Source: Dysgonamonadaceae bacterium | Lineage (GTDB): Bacteria > Bacteroidota > Bacteroidia > Bacteroidales > Azobacteroidaceae | Assembly: GCA_031263685.1 (NCBI GenBank) | Contig: JAISFI010000051.1 | Location: 1-35,305 of the forward strand | Length of the DNA stretch: 35,305 nucleotides | Reading direction: 5' to 3' | In this document: one piece after another, positions 8,659-17,212 of the stretch | Numbering within the stretch: position 1 is the stretch's first letter | How the letters are laid out: every line of letters begins with the position of its first letter | Made by a program: the position numbers and the translations under genes | Notes under the pieces: model-generated | Told to the model about the DNA's origin: nothing | The model's database searches: none | Seen by the model: only the letters and a program-made list of their open reading frames with translations

Positions 8659-9918
8659 TTATTTTGCGGGTACAATTCTTACGTTATCAATCCAAAGTGT
8701 CGGATGACAGGGAGTTCCTGCTATACCGCCCTCATTTACAAAAAGCGTCAAACCGGAATAGTGTCCTGTCCCTTGCGGGCTAACGGCTTCGCCACCGGAA
8801 TTGTATTTACATTCGCTCATCGGAATCGTAACAGTTGTCCAATCGCTATTATAAATGCCATCTTTCCACGGAATAATAAGCATACGGGGATAATCTGCGC
8901 TGGAAACATAACTGTTAGCACTGCCACCCCATTTCGAATCGAAGGTTAAGCCGTTACCATTTTGCCAGTTAAGCATAACATCGCTCGCACCTGTGAAAAT
9001 AATTTGCAAAGCCGCCGCCGACCAGTCGGTATATTTGATCTCGAACTTCAACACATAATTGTTCATTTTACTTGCGTCGAAAAAATCAGGATCGGTAGCA
9101 AGATAAGTCCAGTTTTCCCAGCTAAATGTACCGTCATTCCACGCATCATCGGTCATTTCGGCAGAACCGTCGCCTAACCTGAGATAATTGCCATTGATAC
9201 CGCCTTCCGTTGCGACGCCGCTTCCGCCATGCCAACCGCTATAATAATCATAATCGGGCGAAATACCGTTATTGAATGTTGCGATAATATTCCGGCTGTC
9301 TTTGTAATGGAACGGACTTTTCGTTGAGCCATAAACAGATGTAATGGTAACAGGGCCTTCCAATGCGCCTTCGGGGACTTCCACCGTAATTTTACTCAAA
9401 TCAATATCCACAATAGTCGCTGCAACATCGCCGGTAAAGGTAACTTGCAATGGCACATTGGGATCATCAATGAAATAATTACCATTAATCTCCGTAACAT
9501 CTCCTGCCACAGTCCATTCAAAAGACATGGAATTTACGGTTGGAGCAGGGACTTTAACTTCAAAATCGTAATAGCACGAATCCGTTGCTGTATAAAGTTT
9601 TATCAGATTTTGTTTAACACCCGGAATGGCGGAAGGGATACTGACGATAATAGAATTGTCGGTAATATAAGCCGGATTGAGTACGGCGGGGACGTCGTTA
9701 AACAAAATTTTATTGACACCAGCCAATCCTTTACCTATGATGGCGAGACGTGCACCGAGAAATTCTCCGGTTACAAGATTGTCGGGCAATTCTGTCGATA
9801 AAGCCCGCACATATTGAACCTCCGGTTTTCCGCCGGTAACTTGTTCATCTTCGTTTTCGCAGCCGAAACTCATGATGAGCAGCGCGAAAATCAATATTAT
9901 ATTCAATACTTTATTCAT
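8659..9918 (-). CDS. Surface glycan-binding protein (SGBP-B-like), lipoprotein
   Basis: A 419-aa lipoprotein (MSFGC, Cys20) with two IPT/TIG-like Ig domains (about 28-205) followed by a C-terminal beta-sandwich of about 215 residues. The latter is rich in Trp/Tyr (YYSGWHGGSG, DGTFSWENW, LNWQNGNG, TDWSAAALQI) and ends in LWIDNVRIVPAK. This layout matches surface glycan-binding proteins encoded after susD in xyloglucan and mannan PULs (SGBP_B_XBD type C-terminal domain). It should hold the polysaccharide on the outer membrane next to the SusCD complex. Gaps to susD and to the TIG protein are both 22 bp. The ligand (mannan) is inferred from the GH26/GH5 enzymes. Confidence 0.88.
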   Translation of the reverse strand: MNKVLNIILIFALLIMSFGCENEDEQVTGGKPEVQYVRALSTELPDNLVTGEFLGARLAIIGKGLAGVNKILFNDVPAVLNPAYITDNSIIVSIPSAIPGVKQNLIKLYTATDSCYYDFEVKVPAPTVNSMSFEWTVAGDVTEINGNYFIDDPNVPLQVTFTGDVAATIVDIDLSKITVEVPEGALEGPVTITSVYGSTKSPFHYKDSRNIIATFNNGISPDYDYYSGWHGGSGVATEGGINGNYLRLGDGSAEMTDDAWNDGTFSWENWTYLATDPDFFDASKMNNYVLKFEIKYTDWSAAALQIIFTGASDVMLNWQNGNGLTFDSKWGGSANSYVSSADYPRMLIIPWKDGIYNSDWTTVTIPMSECKYNSGGEAVSPQGTGHYSGLTLFVNEGGIAGTPCHPTLWIDNVRIVPAK

Positions 9919-9940
9919 TTTTTGTATAGTTTTGAAGATT

Positions 9941-11626
9941 TCAAAATGTATAATCTACCGGGGTTTCCCGGATTCTCGGTGTTTTTGCGATCGTTTCGTT
10001 GGTCAGCGGCAAGACCAACTGGGCAGCCGTGATAGTAATTGGGCTTGCATCCGGATTCAAATAATAGGGCGTTCCCTTTCCGGCAGGGTCTTCATCGGGA
10101 GTTTGAGACGTAAAGCCTCCATGATACATATCGGCGGCATTACGTTCCTCAACTGTATATTCCGCATTGGAGACATATTGTTTCCAACGTTCCATGCCGT
10201 TCAGATAAGCAACGGCGGCATCGGCAGCACGATAACTCATCCGTTTGATGTCGAAAAAGTTGATGCTTTCCAGTGCAAACTCCACACGGCGTTCTTTGAT
10301 TAATTGGTCGTAAGTAATCGACGTTACATCGTTTGTCAGACCTGCGCGGGCGCGAACTTGTTTGTAAACATCTATCGCCAAAGCGTCGGTTGTTGAAGTT
10401 CCCGCGCCGATACAAGCTTCCACGTACACCAGATATACATCTGCCAAACGAAGCAGATAAATATTGTTCGGGGCATCCTGATTGCTTGCACCGGATTTTC
10501 CGCCACAATCGGCATCGGCGCCAATCACATATTTTCTTACGTGATTGAGCATTTCGTTGAAAGTTTCCGTTTTTTCGTCTGCTGAAAAATTTTCATAGAA
10601 ATAACCACCCCCACCAAGATTGTCAAAATGGTCGCCGTTACGCATAAACGTATTGATACGGCGAGCATCGCCCGGTTCAAAAGCTTCCTGCAAGCTCCGA
10701 GTAGCGCCTTTGCCGGCACCCCAGGAATTGCCGAGATTGATTAGCGCATTGCGCGAAAGCGATACATTACGGGCATTTCCGAAAGCATAACCATCTTGCG
10801 TACACTGAATAGCAAAAAGCGATTCGGAATTGTTGTTGCCGGCCGGGTAAAACAAATTACCCAAGTCATTGTACAGCGTTAATCCGCTGTTTTCGATCAC
10901 TTCTCTTGCGTATGCTTTCGCCTTTTCAAAATTTGCAGCCGAATCGCCGTCATCGAGATGCGAAGCCATCGTCAGGTGTAATTTTGCCAGCATACCGATA
11001 GCCGTCCATCGGGTTGCTCTACCGGATTGATAAGGCGTAGCAGGCAAATGATCTTTTGCAAATTCCAGATCGCGGCGCATAAATTCGTATACACTCTTTT
11101 GCGTGTGACGCACTATTTCGTTACTCTGCATGTTATTGTTTGTAATAACAGGCACATCTTTCCAGTATTCGGTCAGGAAATAATAGGCGAAAGCGCGCAC
11201 CAGACGGGCTTCTGCCAAACCTTTATCAATAGCAGTCTCGCTCACGTCATTCATACGGGCGGCATCGGGCATCCCATTTATTATGTTGTTGCAATAGGAA
11301 ACAACGCGATACAAGCCATTCCAACCTGCCGTCATGAAAGTATTGGTATTTGTAAAGGTCATAGAATAAAACTGGCCTTCTTCGGCATAAGTGTAAAACA
11401 AGTCGCCTGCAAGTTCGTCGCCCGCCATCCACATAAAGTTTGTGTGAAAATCCTGCCAAACCCAGGCAGCGTACAAAGACGCCGTATTGGCATCGATCGC
11501 AGCTTCCGAGGTGTAGTAGGTTTCAAGTACCTGCTGATCTTCGGGAATCACCGTCAAAAAGTCATCACAAGCCGTAGTAGCCAATAATGCTATTGCTGTT
11601 GAAAATATTTTTAATGTATTTTTCAT
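9941..11626 (-). CDS. susD: SusD/RagB-family nutrient-binding lipoprotein
   Basis: Outer-membrane lipoprotein that forms the lid of the SusC channel and captures oligosaccharides. The signal ends LATTAC (Cys20), followed by DDFLTVIPEDQ, the standard SusD start. TPR-like helices occupy the first 250 residues, including ARLVRAFAYYFLTEYWKDVPV. The family's C-terminal signature ELIKERRVEFALE-like segment is present as QLIKERRVEFALES, then FFDIKRM. The protein ends with TPRIRETPVDYTF. At 561 aa the length is normal. It lies 22 bp after susC and is translated from its own ATG. The SusD label is a family name, not a claim of starch specificity. Confidence 0.96.
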   Translation of the reverse strand: MKNTLKIFSTAIALLATTACDDFLTVIPEDQQVLETYYTSEAAIDANTASLYAAWVWQDFHTNFMWMAGDELAGDLFYTYAEEGQFYSMTFTNTNTFMTAGWNGLYRVVSYCNNIINGMPDAARMNDVSETAIDKGLAEARLVRAFAYYFLTEYWKDVPVITNNNMQSNEIVRHTQKSVYEFMRRDLEFAKDHLPATPYQSGRATRWTAIGMLAKLHLTMASHLDDGDSAANFEKAKAYAREVIENSGLTLYNDLGNLFYPAGNNNSESLFAIQCTQDGYAFGNARNVSLSRNALINLGNSWGAGKGATRSLQEAFEPGDARRINTFMRNGDHFDNLGGGGYFYENFSADEKTETFNEMLNHVRKYVIGADADCGGKSGASNQDAPNNIYLLRLADVYLVYVEACIGAGTSTTDALAIDVYKQVRARAGLTNDVTSITYDQLIKERRVEFALESINFFDIKRMSYRAADAAVAYLNGMERWKQYVSNAEYTVEERNAADMYHGGFTSQTPDEDPAGKGTPYYLNPDASPITITAAQLVLPLTNETIAKTPRIRETPVDYTF

Positions 11627-11648
11627 ATCAATTTGTTATTTGAATCAA

Positions 11649-14600
11649 TTAAAAAGTTATGTTAGCGCCTAAAGTAAATACTCTGGGCGAAGGATACCTG
11701 CCCAAATCTACGTTCGAGAAACCTGCCGACTGGTTGAAAGAACCTATTTCGGGATCATAACCCGAATAATCGGTAAATGTATATACGTTTTGAACGTTTG
11801 CATACACTTTCACACCTTGAATACCGGTTTTGCTTAGCAACGTTTTGGGCAAATGATAAGCCAGTGAGATGTTTTGGATTCTGAGATAAGAACCATCTTC
11901 AATCCAACGGTCGCTCATACGGGCATTGCCGGCGCCGTCTCCATTGCTGAAACGCGGCAGGGTTGGGTGTTGATTCAGGTTAACGATGTAGCTGTTGGAC
12001 GGATCTGTTCCGTTTGTATTGTCGCCATCGTAATAGCCAAGTTGAGCGCGGTTTAGAACAGCGGGCGACTGCGGGTCCCAGGTAATTTGTTCTTTTTCCA
12101 TCTTCATCCGGGCAACGTTGAAGATGTCGCCGCCAACGGAAGCCAACAATCCAACATTAAGTTCAAAGTTTTTGTAATTAAACGTATTGTTGAACCCGAA
12201 AGTAAAATCAGGATTCGGGTCGCCGATGATTGTCTGGTCGTAATCGTCGATCACTCCGTCGGGCGTTCCGTCAGGACCGGATATATCTTTGAATTTCATA
12301 TCGCCAATCCAAAGGCCGCTGTTGCGGTCGTAAGGCATATCTGGTTTAGGCGAATTTTGCAAATCTTCGTAACTGGTATAAAGCCCATCGGATACCCAGC
12401 CGTAAAATACGCCAATCGGTTGCCCTACTTTAATAATGGATGCCTGATTATATCCGCCCAGGAAAATCATCTGTTGAATATTGGCCGGATAGATAGGCGT
12501 TCCGAAATTATCCAAAGCAACAACTTCATTTCTGTTGAATGAAAAAACAAGATTCGTGTTCCACTTAAAATCTTTACCATTGATATTATAAGTATTTAGG
12601 GAGAGATCGACTCCTTTATTATCTACTTGACCAATATTCATGGTTGCGGTTTGAATATCCTTATAATCCGAACCGCCGAGCAAGGGAGAAACGGACGGCT
12701 GCAACAAGAGATCTTTGGTTGTTTTATAGTAAACATCTACGGTCAAATCAATGCGTCCGCCAAAGAACCCCAGATCGAGGCCGGCGTTATATTGAACGGA
12801 TGTTTCCCATTTTAAATCGGGGTTGGCATTGTTGGCCATGCGGTAGGCGGTTCCTTGCCATGTTTGGAAAGCATTCATCGTCGAGCCGTAAAGGTAGGTG
12901 CCGATATTATCGTTCCCGTTCTGGCCATAACCGAAACGCAATTTGCCATTATACAACCAGTTTTGCACATTTTCTAAAAAGCTTTCGTTAGAAAAGCGCC
13001 ATGCAGCGGCAAACGACGGAAAGTAGCCCCAACGGTTGTTCACCCCGAAACGGGAAGATCCGTCGGCACGCATCGTTGCGGTTAGCAGGTAACGGTTGGC
13101 ATAATTATAGTTGGCGCGTCCAAAGAATGATACTTTTGCAATAGCGCCTTTCCAAGCGTTATTACTTAGGAAGGCGCCATCGGCGCCGATCACTTTGATG
13201 TCATTCGACGAAAGATGGTCTTTGATCAGTTGTGTGCCGTCCCATTCCGAACGGGATGTTTCGTTACCAACCATTAGATTAACGGTATGTTTGTCGATTT
13301 TCAAATCATAATTTACCAGATTTTTCCACAGCCAATACATGTTATGCTCTTCTCGACTCATAATCATGGCATTGCGGAACTGACCATAATCATAATTGGG
13401 TCTAAAACCGAGTTGAGTGTTGTTTTGATTGTCGAAACCAAATTCCGTCCGGTAATTCAAGTTGTCGAGCATATTGATCTGTCCGTAAACATTTCCCATC
13501 ACTCGTTGGCGCTTGAGATTGTTGGTTACTTCGGTAGCCATGGCCACGGGGTTGAAGATGGAAGACCCCTGTTCCGTTGTTTCCGGATTGGCATAATTGC
13601 CGTTCAAATCGTAAACAGGAACATCCGGACGCATCATCAGGGATTGGAAAACAATGCCATTGATACCATCGTTATTGATAATATTTTCGGATGTTTGGGA
13701 ATACGACAGGCTACCGCCCATTTTGAAGTATTTGTTGTATTGGTGGTCGAGGTTAAGTCTGCCGGTATATCGTTCAAAGTCGGAGTTTAGAATCACACCG
13801 TCTTGTCCTGTATAGCCGAGAGAAAGCGCATAATTGGTATTGTCGATGCCTCCCGTAAGCGAAAGGTTGTGATTCTGCATCCATGCATTGCGGGTAACGG
13901 CGTCCTGCCAATCGGTACCTTCGCCCAAAATTGACGGATCTACATAAGTAGCATCCACATTCGGCAAAAATCCTTCGTTGTAAAGTTGCATTTGATAAGC
14001 GGCAAAATCACGCAGGTTCATGACGTCCAATTTCTTTGCATGGGTTTGCAGGGCGACATAACCGTCGTACGTAACTGCCGTTTTGCCTTTTTCTCCACGC
14101 TTTGTGGTAACGATAATCACGCCGTTAGCGCCTGCAGAACCGTAAATAGCCGTGGCAGAAGCGTCTTTCAACACATCGATGGAAACAATATCGGACGGAG
14201 CGATAGAAGCCAGTGGATTTACAGCATTCTGTCCGCCCGAACCTCCACCCCACTCAAAGTTGGCAGTGGATGCCGCCCCCGAACCGCTCACGGGAATACC
14301 GTCGATAACATACAAAGGTTCATTGCTGTTGTTCACCGAACTTGCTCCACGGATACGAATAGAGTTTGCCGCACCCGGAGCGCCGGAATTGGCTTGCAAT
14401 TGTACCCCGGCAACACGTCCTTGCAGTGCCTGATCGAGGTTGGTAATAATCGACTCTTTCATTCTTTCCGACGAAATACTCACAACCGATCCTGTCAGGT
14501 CGCTTTTTTTCACGGTACCATACCCGACAACTACGACTTCGTCGAGAACTTTCTGGTCTTCCTTCAACACAACGTGATAGTTGGTCGTGCCCGGGCTTAC

Positions 14601-14840
14601 TTTTACCGTAGCGATTTCGTAACCTGTGTACGAAATTTTGACCGTTGCGCTGTTGGCCACGGTCAGGGTAAAATTACCATTCCGGTCGGCAACCGTTCCG
14701 TTACTTGTTCCCTGTTCGATAACGCTTGCGCCGATAAGCGCTTCGCCTGCCTCATCATTAACTTTTCCGCTGATTTTCACTTGCGCCGTTGCGTGAGCAA
14801 CAATGACTGAGGTCATTAAGATAAATAAAAAGTGCTTCAT
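11649..14840 (-). CDS. susC: SusC/RagA-family TonB-dependent glycan transporter
   Basis: Outer-membrane TonB-dependent channel that imports oligosaccharides captured by SusD. After a signal peptide (1-19, ending ATAQ) comes a carboxypeptidase-regulatory-like domain (about 21-95, ISGKVNDEAGEALIGASV). Next are the TonB box region DEVVVVGYG (100-108), the plug (about 110-235, LQGRVAGVQ, IRGASSVNNSNEPLYVIDG, VLKDASATAIYG) and the 22-strand barrel to the C-terminal aromatic FTLGANITF. It has no extra N-terminal STN domain, so an anti-sigma link is unlikely. At 1063 aa it is full length. It is the first gene of the PUL operon, behind a promoter with a putative AraC operator. Substrate is inferred as manno-oligosaccharides. 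Confidence 0.97.
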   Translation of the reverse strand: MKHFLFILMTSVIVAHATAQVKISGKVNDEAGEALIGASVIEQGTSNGTVADRNGNFTLTVANSATVKISYTGYEIATVKVSPGTTNYHVVLKEDQKVLDEVVVVGYGTVKKSDLTGSVVSISSERMKESIITNLDQALQGRVAGVQLQANSGAPGAANSIRIRGASSVNNSNEPLYVIDGIPVSGSGAASTANFEWGGGSGGQNAVNPLASIAPSDIVSIDVLKDASATAIYGSAGANGVIIVTTKRGEKGKTAVTYDGYVALQTHAKKLDVMNLRDFAAYQMQLYNEGFLPNVDATYVDPSILGEGTDWQDAVTRNAWMQNHNLSLTGGIDNTNYALSLGYTGQDGVILNSDFERYTGRLNLDHQYNKYFKMGGSLSYSQTSENIINNDGINGIVFQSLMMRPDVPVYDLNGNYANPETTEQGSSIFNPVAMATEVTNNLKRQRVMGNVYGQINMLDNLNYRTEFGFDNQNNTQLGFRPNYDYGQFRNAMIMSREEHNMYWLWKNLVNYDLKIDKHTVNLMVGNETSRSEWDGTQLIKDHLSSNDIKVIGADGAFLSNNAWKGAIAKVSFFGRANYNYANRYLLTATMRADGSSRFGVNNRWGYFPSFAAAWRFSNESFLENVQNWLYNGKLRFGYGQNGNDNIGTYLYGSTMNAFQTWQGTAYRMANNANPDLKWETSVQYNAGLDLGFFGGRIDLTVDVYYKTTKDLLLQPSVSPLLGGSDYKDIQTATMNIGQVDNKGVDLSLNTYNINGKDFKWNTNLVFSFNRNEVVALDNFGTPIYPANIQQMIFLGGYNQASIIKVGQPIGVFYGWVSDGLYTSYEDLQNSPKPDMPYDRNSGLWIGDMKFKDISGPDGTPDGVIDDYDQTIIGDPNPDFTFGFNNTFNYKNFELNVGLLASVGGDIFNVARMKMEKEQITWDPQSPAVLNRAQLGYYDGDNTNGTDPSNSYIVNLNQHPTLPRFSNGDGAGNARMSDRWIEDGSYLRIQNISLAYHLPKTLLSKTGIQGVKVYANVQNVYTFTDYSGYDPEIGSFNQSAGFSNVDLGRYPSPRVFTLGANITF

Positions 14841-14874
14841 AGAATCCTTAAATTTAATTCAAAATATAATGCTG

Positions 14875-14882
14875 CAAAATTA
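14875..14882 (-). promoter_or_regulatory. -7 promoter element of the susC operon
   Basis: TAATTTTG on the minus strand matches the Bacteroidetes -7 consensus TAnnTTTG and lies 35 bp before the susC ATG. No TTG is present at the expected -33 distance, which suits an activator-dependent promoter. Confidence 0.55.
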
Positions 14883-14904
14883 TTGATTTTGAGGACGTAA
14901 ATAT

Positions 14905-14938
14905 GTACTGTTTTTATCTTTTTATAGTACTATTTTAA
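14905..14938. promoter_or_regulatory. Putative AraC operator: 12-bp direct repeat, 22-bp period
   Basis: On the plus strand GTACTGTTTTTA (14905-14916) and GTACTATTTTAA (14927-14938) match at 10 of 12 positions and start 22 bp apart, two helical turns. They sit 22 bp upstream of the susC -7 element, where an AraC dimer would contact polymerase. Assignment to the AraC regulator encoded next door is inference. Confidence 0.5.
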
Positions 14939-15086
14939 CAAAGTGAGATTTACAATGGAAAATGCATGATAAACCGCATATCTTGTATAAGAGATTATAT
15001 TTTGTCTGATGTCTTGTCAGTTCGTTTTCTGTTACGAAATCATTCGTTTGCCGGTGAAATCTGTGCTTTCTTATCTATTTTCAGTA

Positions 15087-15974
15087 TTATACCACATTTT
15101 TTTTCTTTCTGTAGCTATCGCGGAACTCTTTGGGAGCACATTCTTTTTTTCTTTTAAAAATACGATTGAAATTGGACAGGTTGTTAAAACCGCAATCGTA
15201 GCAAATTTCGGCGATCGACTTGGAGGAATCGACCAACTGGCGGGCAGCGTAACCCAAACGAATGTCGATAATATAATCGGAAAGAGTTTTACCTGTGCGA
15301 AGTTTGAAAAAGCGGCTGAATGACACAGGCGTCATTCCCGTTATAGCGGCCAACTGATTCAGACTGATTTTTTCTCGATAATGCGTATTGATGTAATTTT
15401 CAACTTTCTGTACACGGCGGCTGTCCGAATGTGGCGGCTCAATTTTGGCAAACGAAGAACTGGACAAGGTATGCGCTTCGTCTGCATATTTCGACAATTC
15501 GTAAAGAATGGTCAGGAATTTGATCACGGCGTAAAAGTCTTTGGCTCCGCTCAACTCGTCGAGCAAAAAATATACCTTCATGATGGCAGAGAGTGGAAAC
15601 GCCAGACCGTTTTTTGCCATTCCGAGCATTCGACGGATGGACGCAAACTGATTTTTATCGACAAAACTTTGAAAAAATAAGTCCGGCGAAAATTGAATGG
15701 TAATTTCGCGGATTTTTTGCGAAGTACACACATATTGTTCCCATGTGTGTTCCAGATTGGGACTGGTAATCAGCACCATGTCAAAATCGCCGATAACTTC
15801 GGCAGAGTCGCCCACAATACGCCTTACGCCCGCCGCCCGTTCGCAGAAATTGAGTTCGTACTCCTTGTGATGATGCATCGGATACGTAAATTCCGTCTTG
15901 TAACGGTCGGCTATATAAAAACAGTCTTTGTCCGACAAGGGGGTAATTTCTCTGATGATTTGATTTTGATACAT
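15087..15974 (-). CDS. AraC-family transcriptional regulator with cupin sensor domain (PUL regulator 1)
   Basis: A 295-aa cytoplasmic DNA-binding protein. The N-terminal cupin-like sensor (about 1-150) contains TYPMHHHKEYELNF. The C-terminal AraC HTH pair (about 188-290) has REKISLNQLAAITGM, FSRFFKLRTGKTLSDY, SIAEICYDCGFNNLSNFNR and the closing signature FKRKKECAPKEFR. It lies 246 bp upstream of susC in the same direction and most likely activates the PUL; it would replace the hybrid two-component or ECF systems common in other PULs. It is clearly a paralogue of the regulator at 20637-21521: both start with REITPLS(D/E)KDCFY. The gene has no obvious -7 element directly upstream. Inducer is unknown. 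Confidence 0.93.
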   Translation of the reverse strand: MYQNQIIREITPLSDKDCFYIADRYKTEFTYPMHHHKEYELNFCERAAGVRRIVGDSAEVIGDFDMVLITSPNLEHTWEQYVCTSQKIREITIQFSPDLFFQSFVDKNQFASIRRMLGMAKNGLAFPLSAIMKVYFLLDELSGAKDFYAVIKFLTILYELSKYADEAHTLSSSSFAKIEPPHSDSRRVQKVENYINTHYREKISLNQLAAITGMTPVSFSRFFKLRTGKTLSDYIIDIRLGYAARQLVDSSKSIAEICYDCGFNNLSNFNRIFKRKKECAPKEFRDSYRKKKNVV

Positions 15975-16017
15975 GTTTTTCAGTTATAATTTTAGAGGAC
16001 TTTGTTGCAGCAGGCAT

Positions 16018-16043
16018 TGGCCACCGTTATTGGCCACCGTTAT
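16018..16043. repeat. 13-bp unit duplicated in tandem
   Basis: TGGCCACCGTTAT occurs twice back to back, spanning the stop codon of the Rpn-family gene. It looks like a small slippage duplication. Confidence 0.85.
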
Positions 16044-16972
16044 ATCAGAGAACTTATTTCTTCCCTTGTCAAGCCCGTTAGTTTCATGACGGCTTCCGGC
16101 GACATTCCATCTTTTAATGCCCGTTCGGCAACTGATTTCAGGCCTCTCTCGATGCCTTCTTTCAAGCCTTCTTCGCGACCTTCCATTCGACCTTTTTTAA
16201 TGCCTATTTCAATACCTTCATCGATACCTTTTTCGTGGCCTTCAAACAATCCGGTCTGAATCACGCTACGCTGATAGCGCAAGGCTTCAAGGTGTGCGTC
16301 GTAGATGCGCTGTTCTTCCCGGCTCAGACTGTCCCGCCGCAATCGCTCGCGGGCTTCTGCCAAGCCGCCTGCTTTTGCATCTTCCGGTATGTCGCCCGTT
16401 TTCAGGAACGATATCCATTCGTCTAAGGGCGTTACCGCTTTTTTGTCAAATTCATCGACACGTATTACGTAATATTCGGGAAACAGCCTGCCGACTTCCT
16501 TGTGAACGAACTGTTTTTGCTGATTGGCCGACAGTTGCAGGACATCATTGGTGTGGATACCTCTAAATTCGGTCAGGCCGTGATAGACGTAATCATTGCC
16601 CTGTCCTAAATCGAAATAAACGATGTTGATGGAATATACTTTTTTTATGATGGCAAAAGAGTCGCCTTCACTGATGTATTCCGTTATGACCTTGGACGTT
16701 CCGTACAGCATCCGGTGGAAATAATCCAGTTCGCGGTTATTTTGAATCTCAATAATCACCATTTCGCCCTTGCTGTTTTCGGCCAGCATATCGACGCGAT
16801 TGAATTTGTCTTCGGAATCTTCCTTGTTGCCTTCGCTTTCCAGTATGCGTTCAATCCGGATGGCTTCGCCCAGTAAAGCGGACAGAAAGCCTTCCAGTAC
16901 TACAAAATTCGATTTCTGCCGCAGCAAACGCTTGGCCGCCCAGTCGAACATGATAAAATTACTTCTTGCCAT
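16040..16972 (-). CDS. Rpn-family recombination-promoting nuclease / PD-(D/E)XK transposase-like protein
   Basis: A 310-aa protein of the Rpn/PDDEXK_2 group, whose members are putative transposase-like nucleases that stimulate recA-independent recombination and are very abundant in Bacteroidales. It opens with FDWAAKRLLRQKSNFVVLEGFLSALLGE. The nuclease core is Asp61 (RVDMLAE) with Glu75-Ile-Gln77 (IIEIQ), the E-x-Q form usual in this group. The C-terminal 240-310 segment is a charged stretch with GxxxGxxxG-like spacing (IGIKKGRMEGREEG) and likely a coiled coil. A -7 element TAAGTTTG lies at 16996-17003. No terminal inverted repeats are seen, so I do not call an insertion sequence. It separates two halves of a mannan locus and may have moved in or helped rearrange it. 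Confidence 0.9.
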   Translation of the reverse strand: MARSNFIMFDWAAKRLLRQKSNFVVLEGFLSALLGEAIRIERILESEGNKEDSEDKFNRVDMLAENSKGEMVIIEIQNNRELDYFHRMLYGTSKVITEYISEGDSFAIIKKVYSINIVYFDLGQGNDYVYHGLTEFRGIHTNDVLQLSANQQKQFVHKEVGRLFPEYYVIRVDEFDKKAVTPLDEWISFLKTGDIPEDAKAGGLAEARERLRRDSLSREEQRIYDAHLEALRYQRSVIQTGLFEGHEKGIDEGIEIGIKKGRMEGREEGLKEGIERGLKSVAERALKDGMSPEAVMKLTGLTREEISSLI

Positions 16973-16995
16973 AACATCTTATATTATTAGACGTG

Positions 16996-17003
16996 CAAAC
17001 TTA
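16996..17003 (-). promoter_or_regulatory. -7 promoter element of the Rpn-family gene
   Basis: TAAGTTTG on the minus strand fits TAnnTTTG, 24 bp before the ATG. Confidence 0.4.
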
Positions 17004-17125
17004 CCTGTTTTTTCCGAGATTTACAAATATAACTGATTTTGTTGCCACAAAGCCAAACGATTATAATATGGATATGCTTTTGACACACCCGCTTATTATT
17101 ATCACTCCTCTTTCCTAACGGTGTC

Positions 17126-17187
17126 TTAGCAGCAGTGCTAAAGGCGCTTTAGCAGTAGCACTAAAGGCGCTTTAGCACTGCTGCTAA
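17126..17187. repeat. Large palindrome with nested inner repeat
   Basis: Two 18-bp perfect inverted arms (TTAGCAGCAGTGCTAAAG at 17126-17143 and its complement at 17170-17187) flank 26 bp that contain a smaller CTTTAG/CTAAAG pair. The word GGCGCTTTAGCA appears twice. It lies after the stop of the DUF4469 gene and could act as its transcription terminator, although no T-run follows on the minus strand. It could also be a REP-type element. Confidence 0.75.
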
Positions 17188-17212
17188 AGCACCCTTAGCA
17201 AAATTGCCCTTT

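Noticed and set aside
14841-15086. ECF sigma/anti-sigma or hybrid two-component control of the PUL
   Set aside because: No such genes are present in the window and SusC lacks an N-terminal STN domain; AraC control fits better.
16040-16972. Complete insertion sequence around the Rpn gene
   Set aside because: No terminal inverted repeats or target duplications were found at its borders; only a 13-bp tandem duplication spans its stop.
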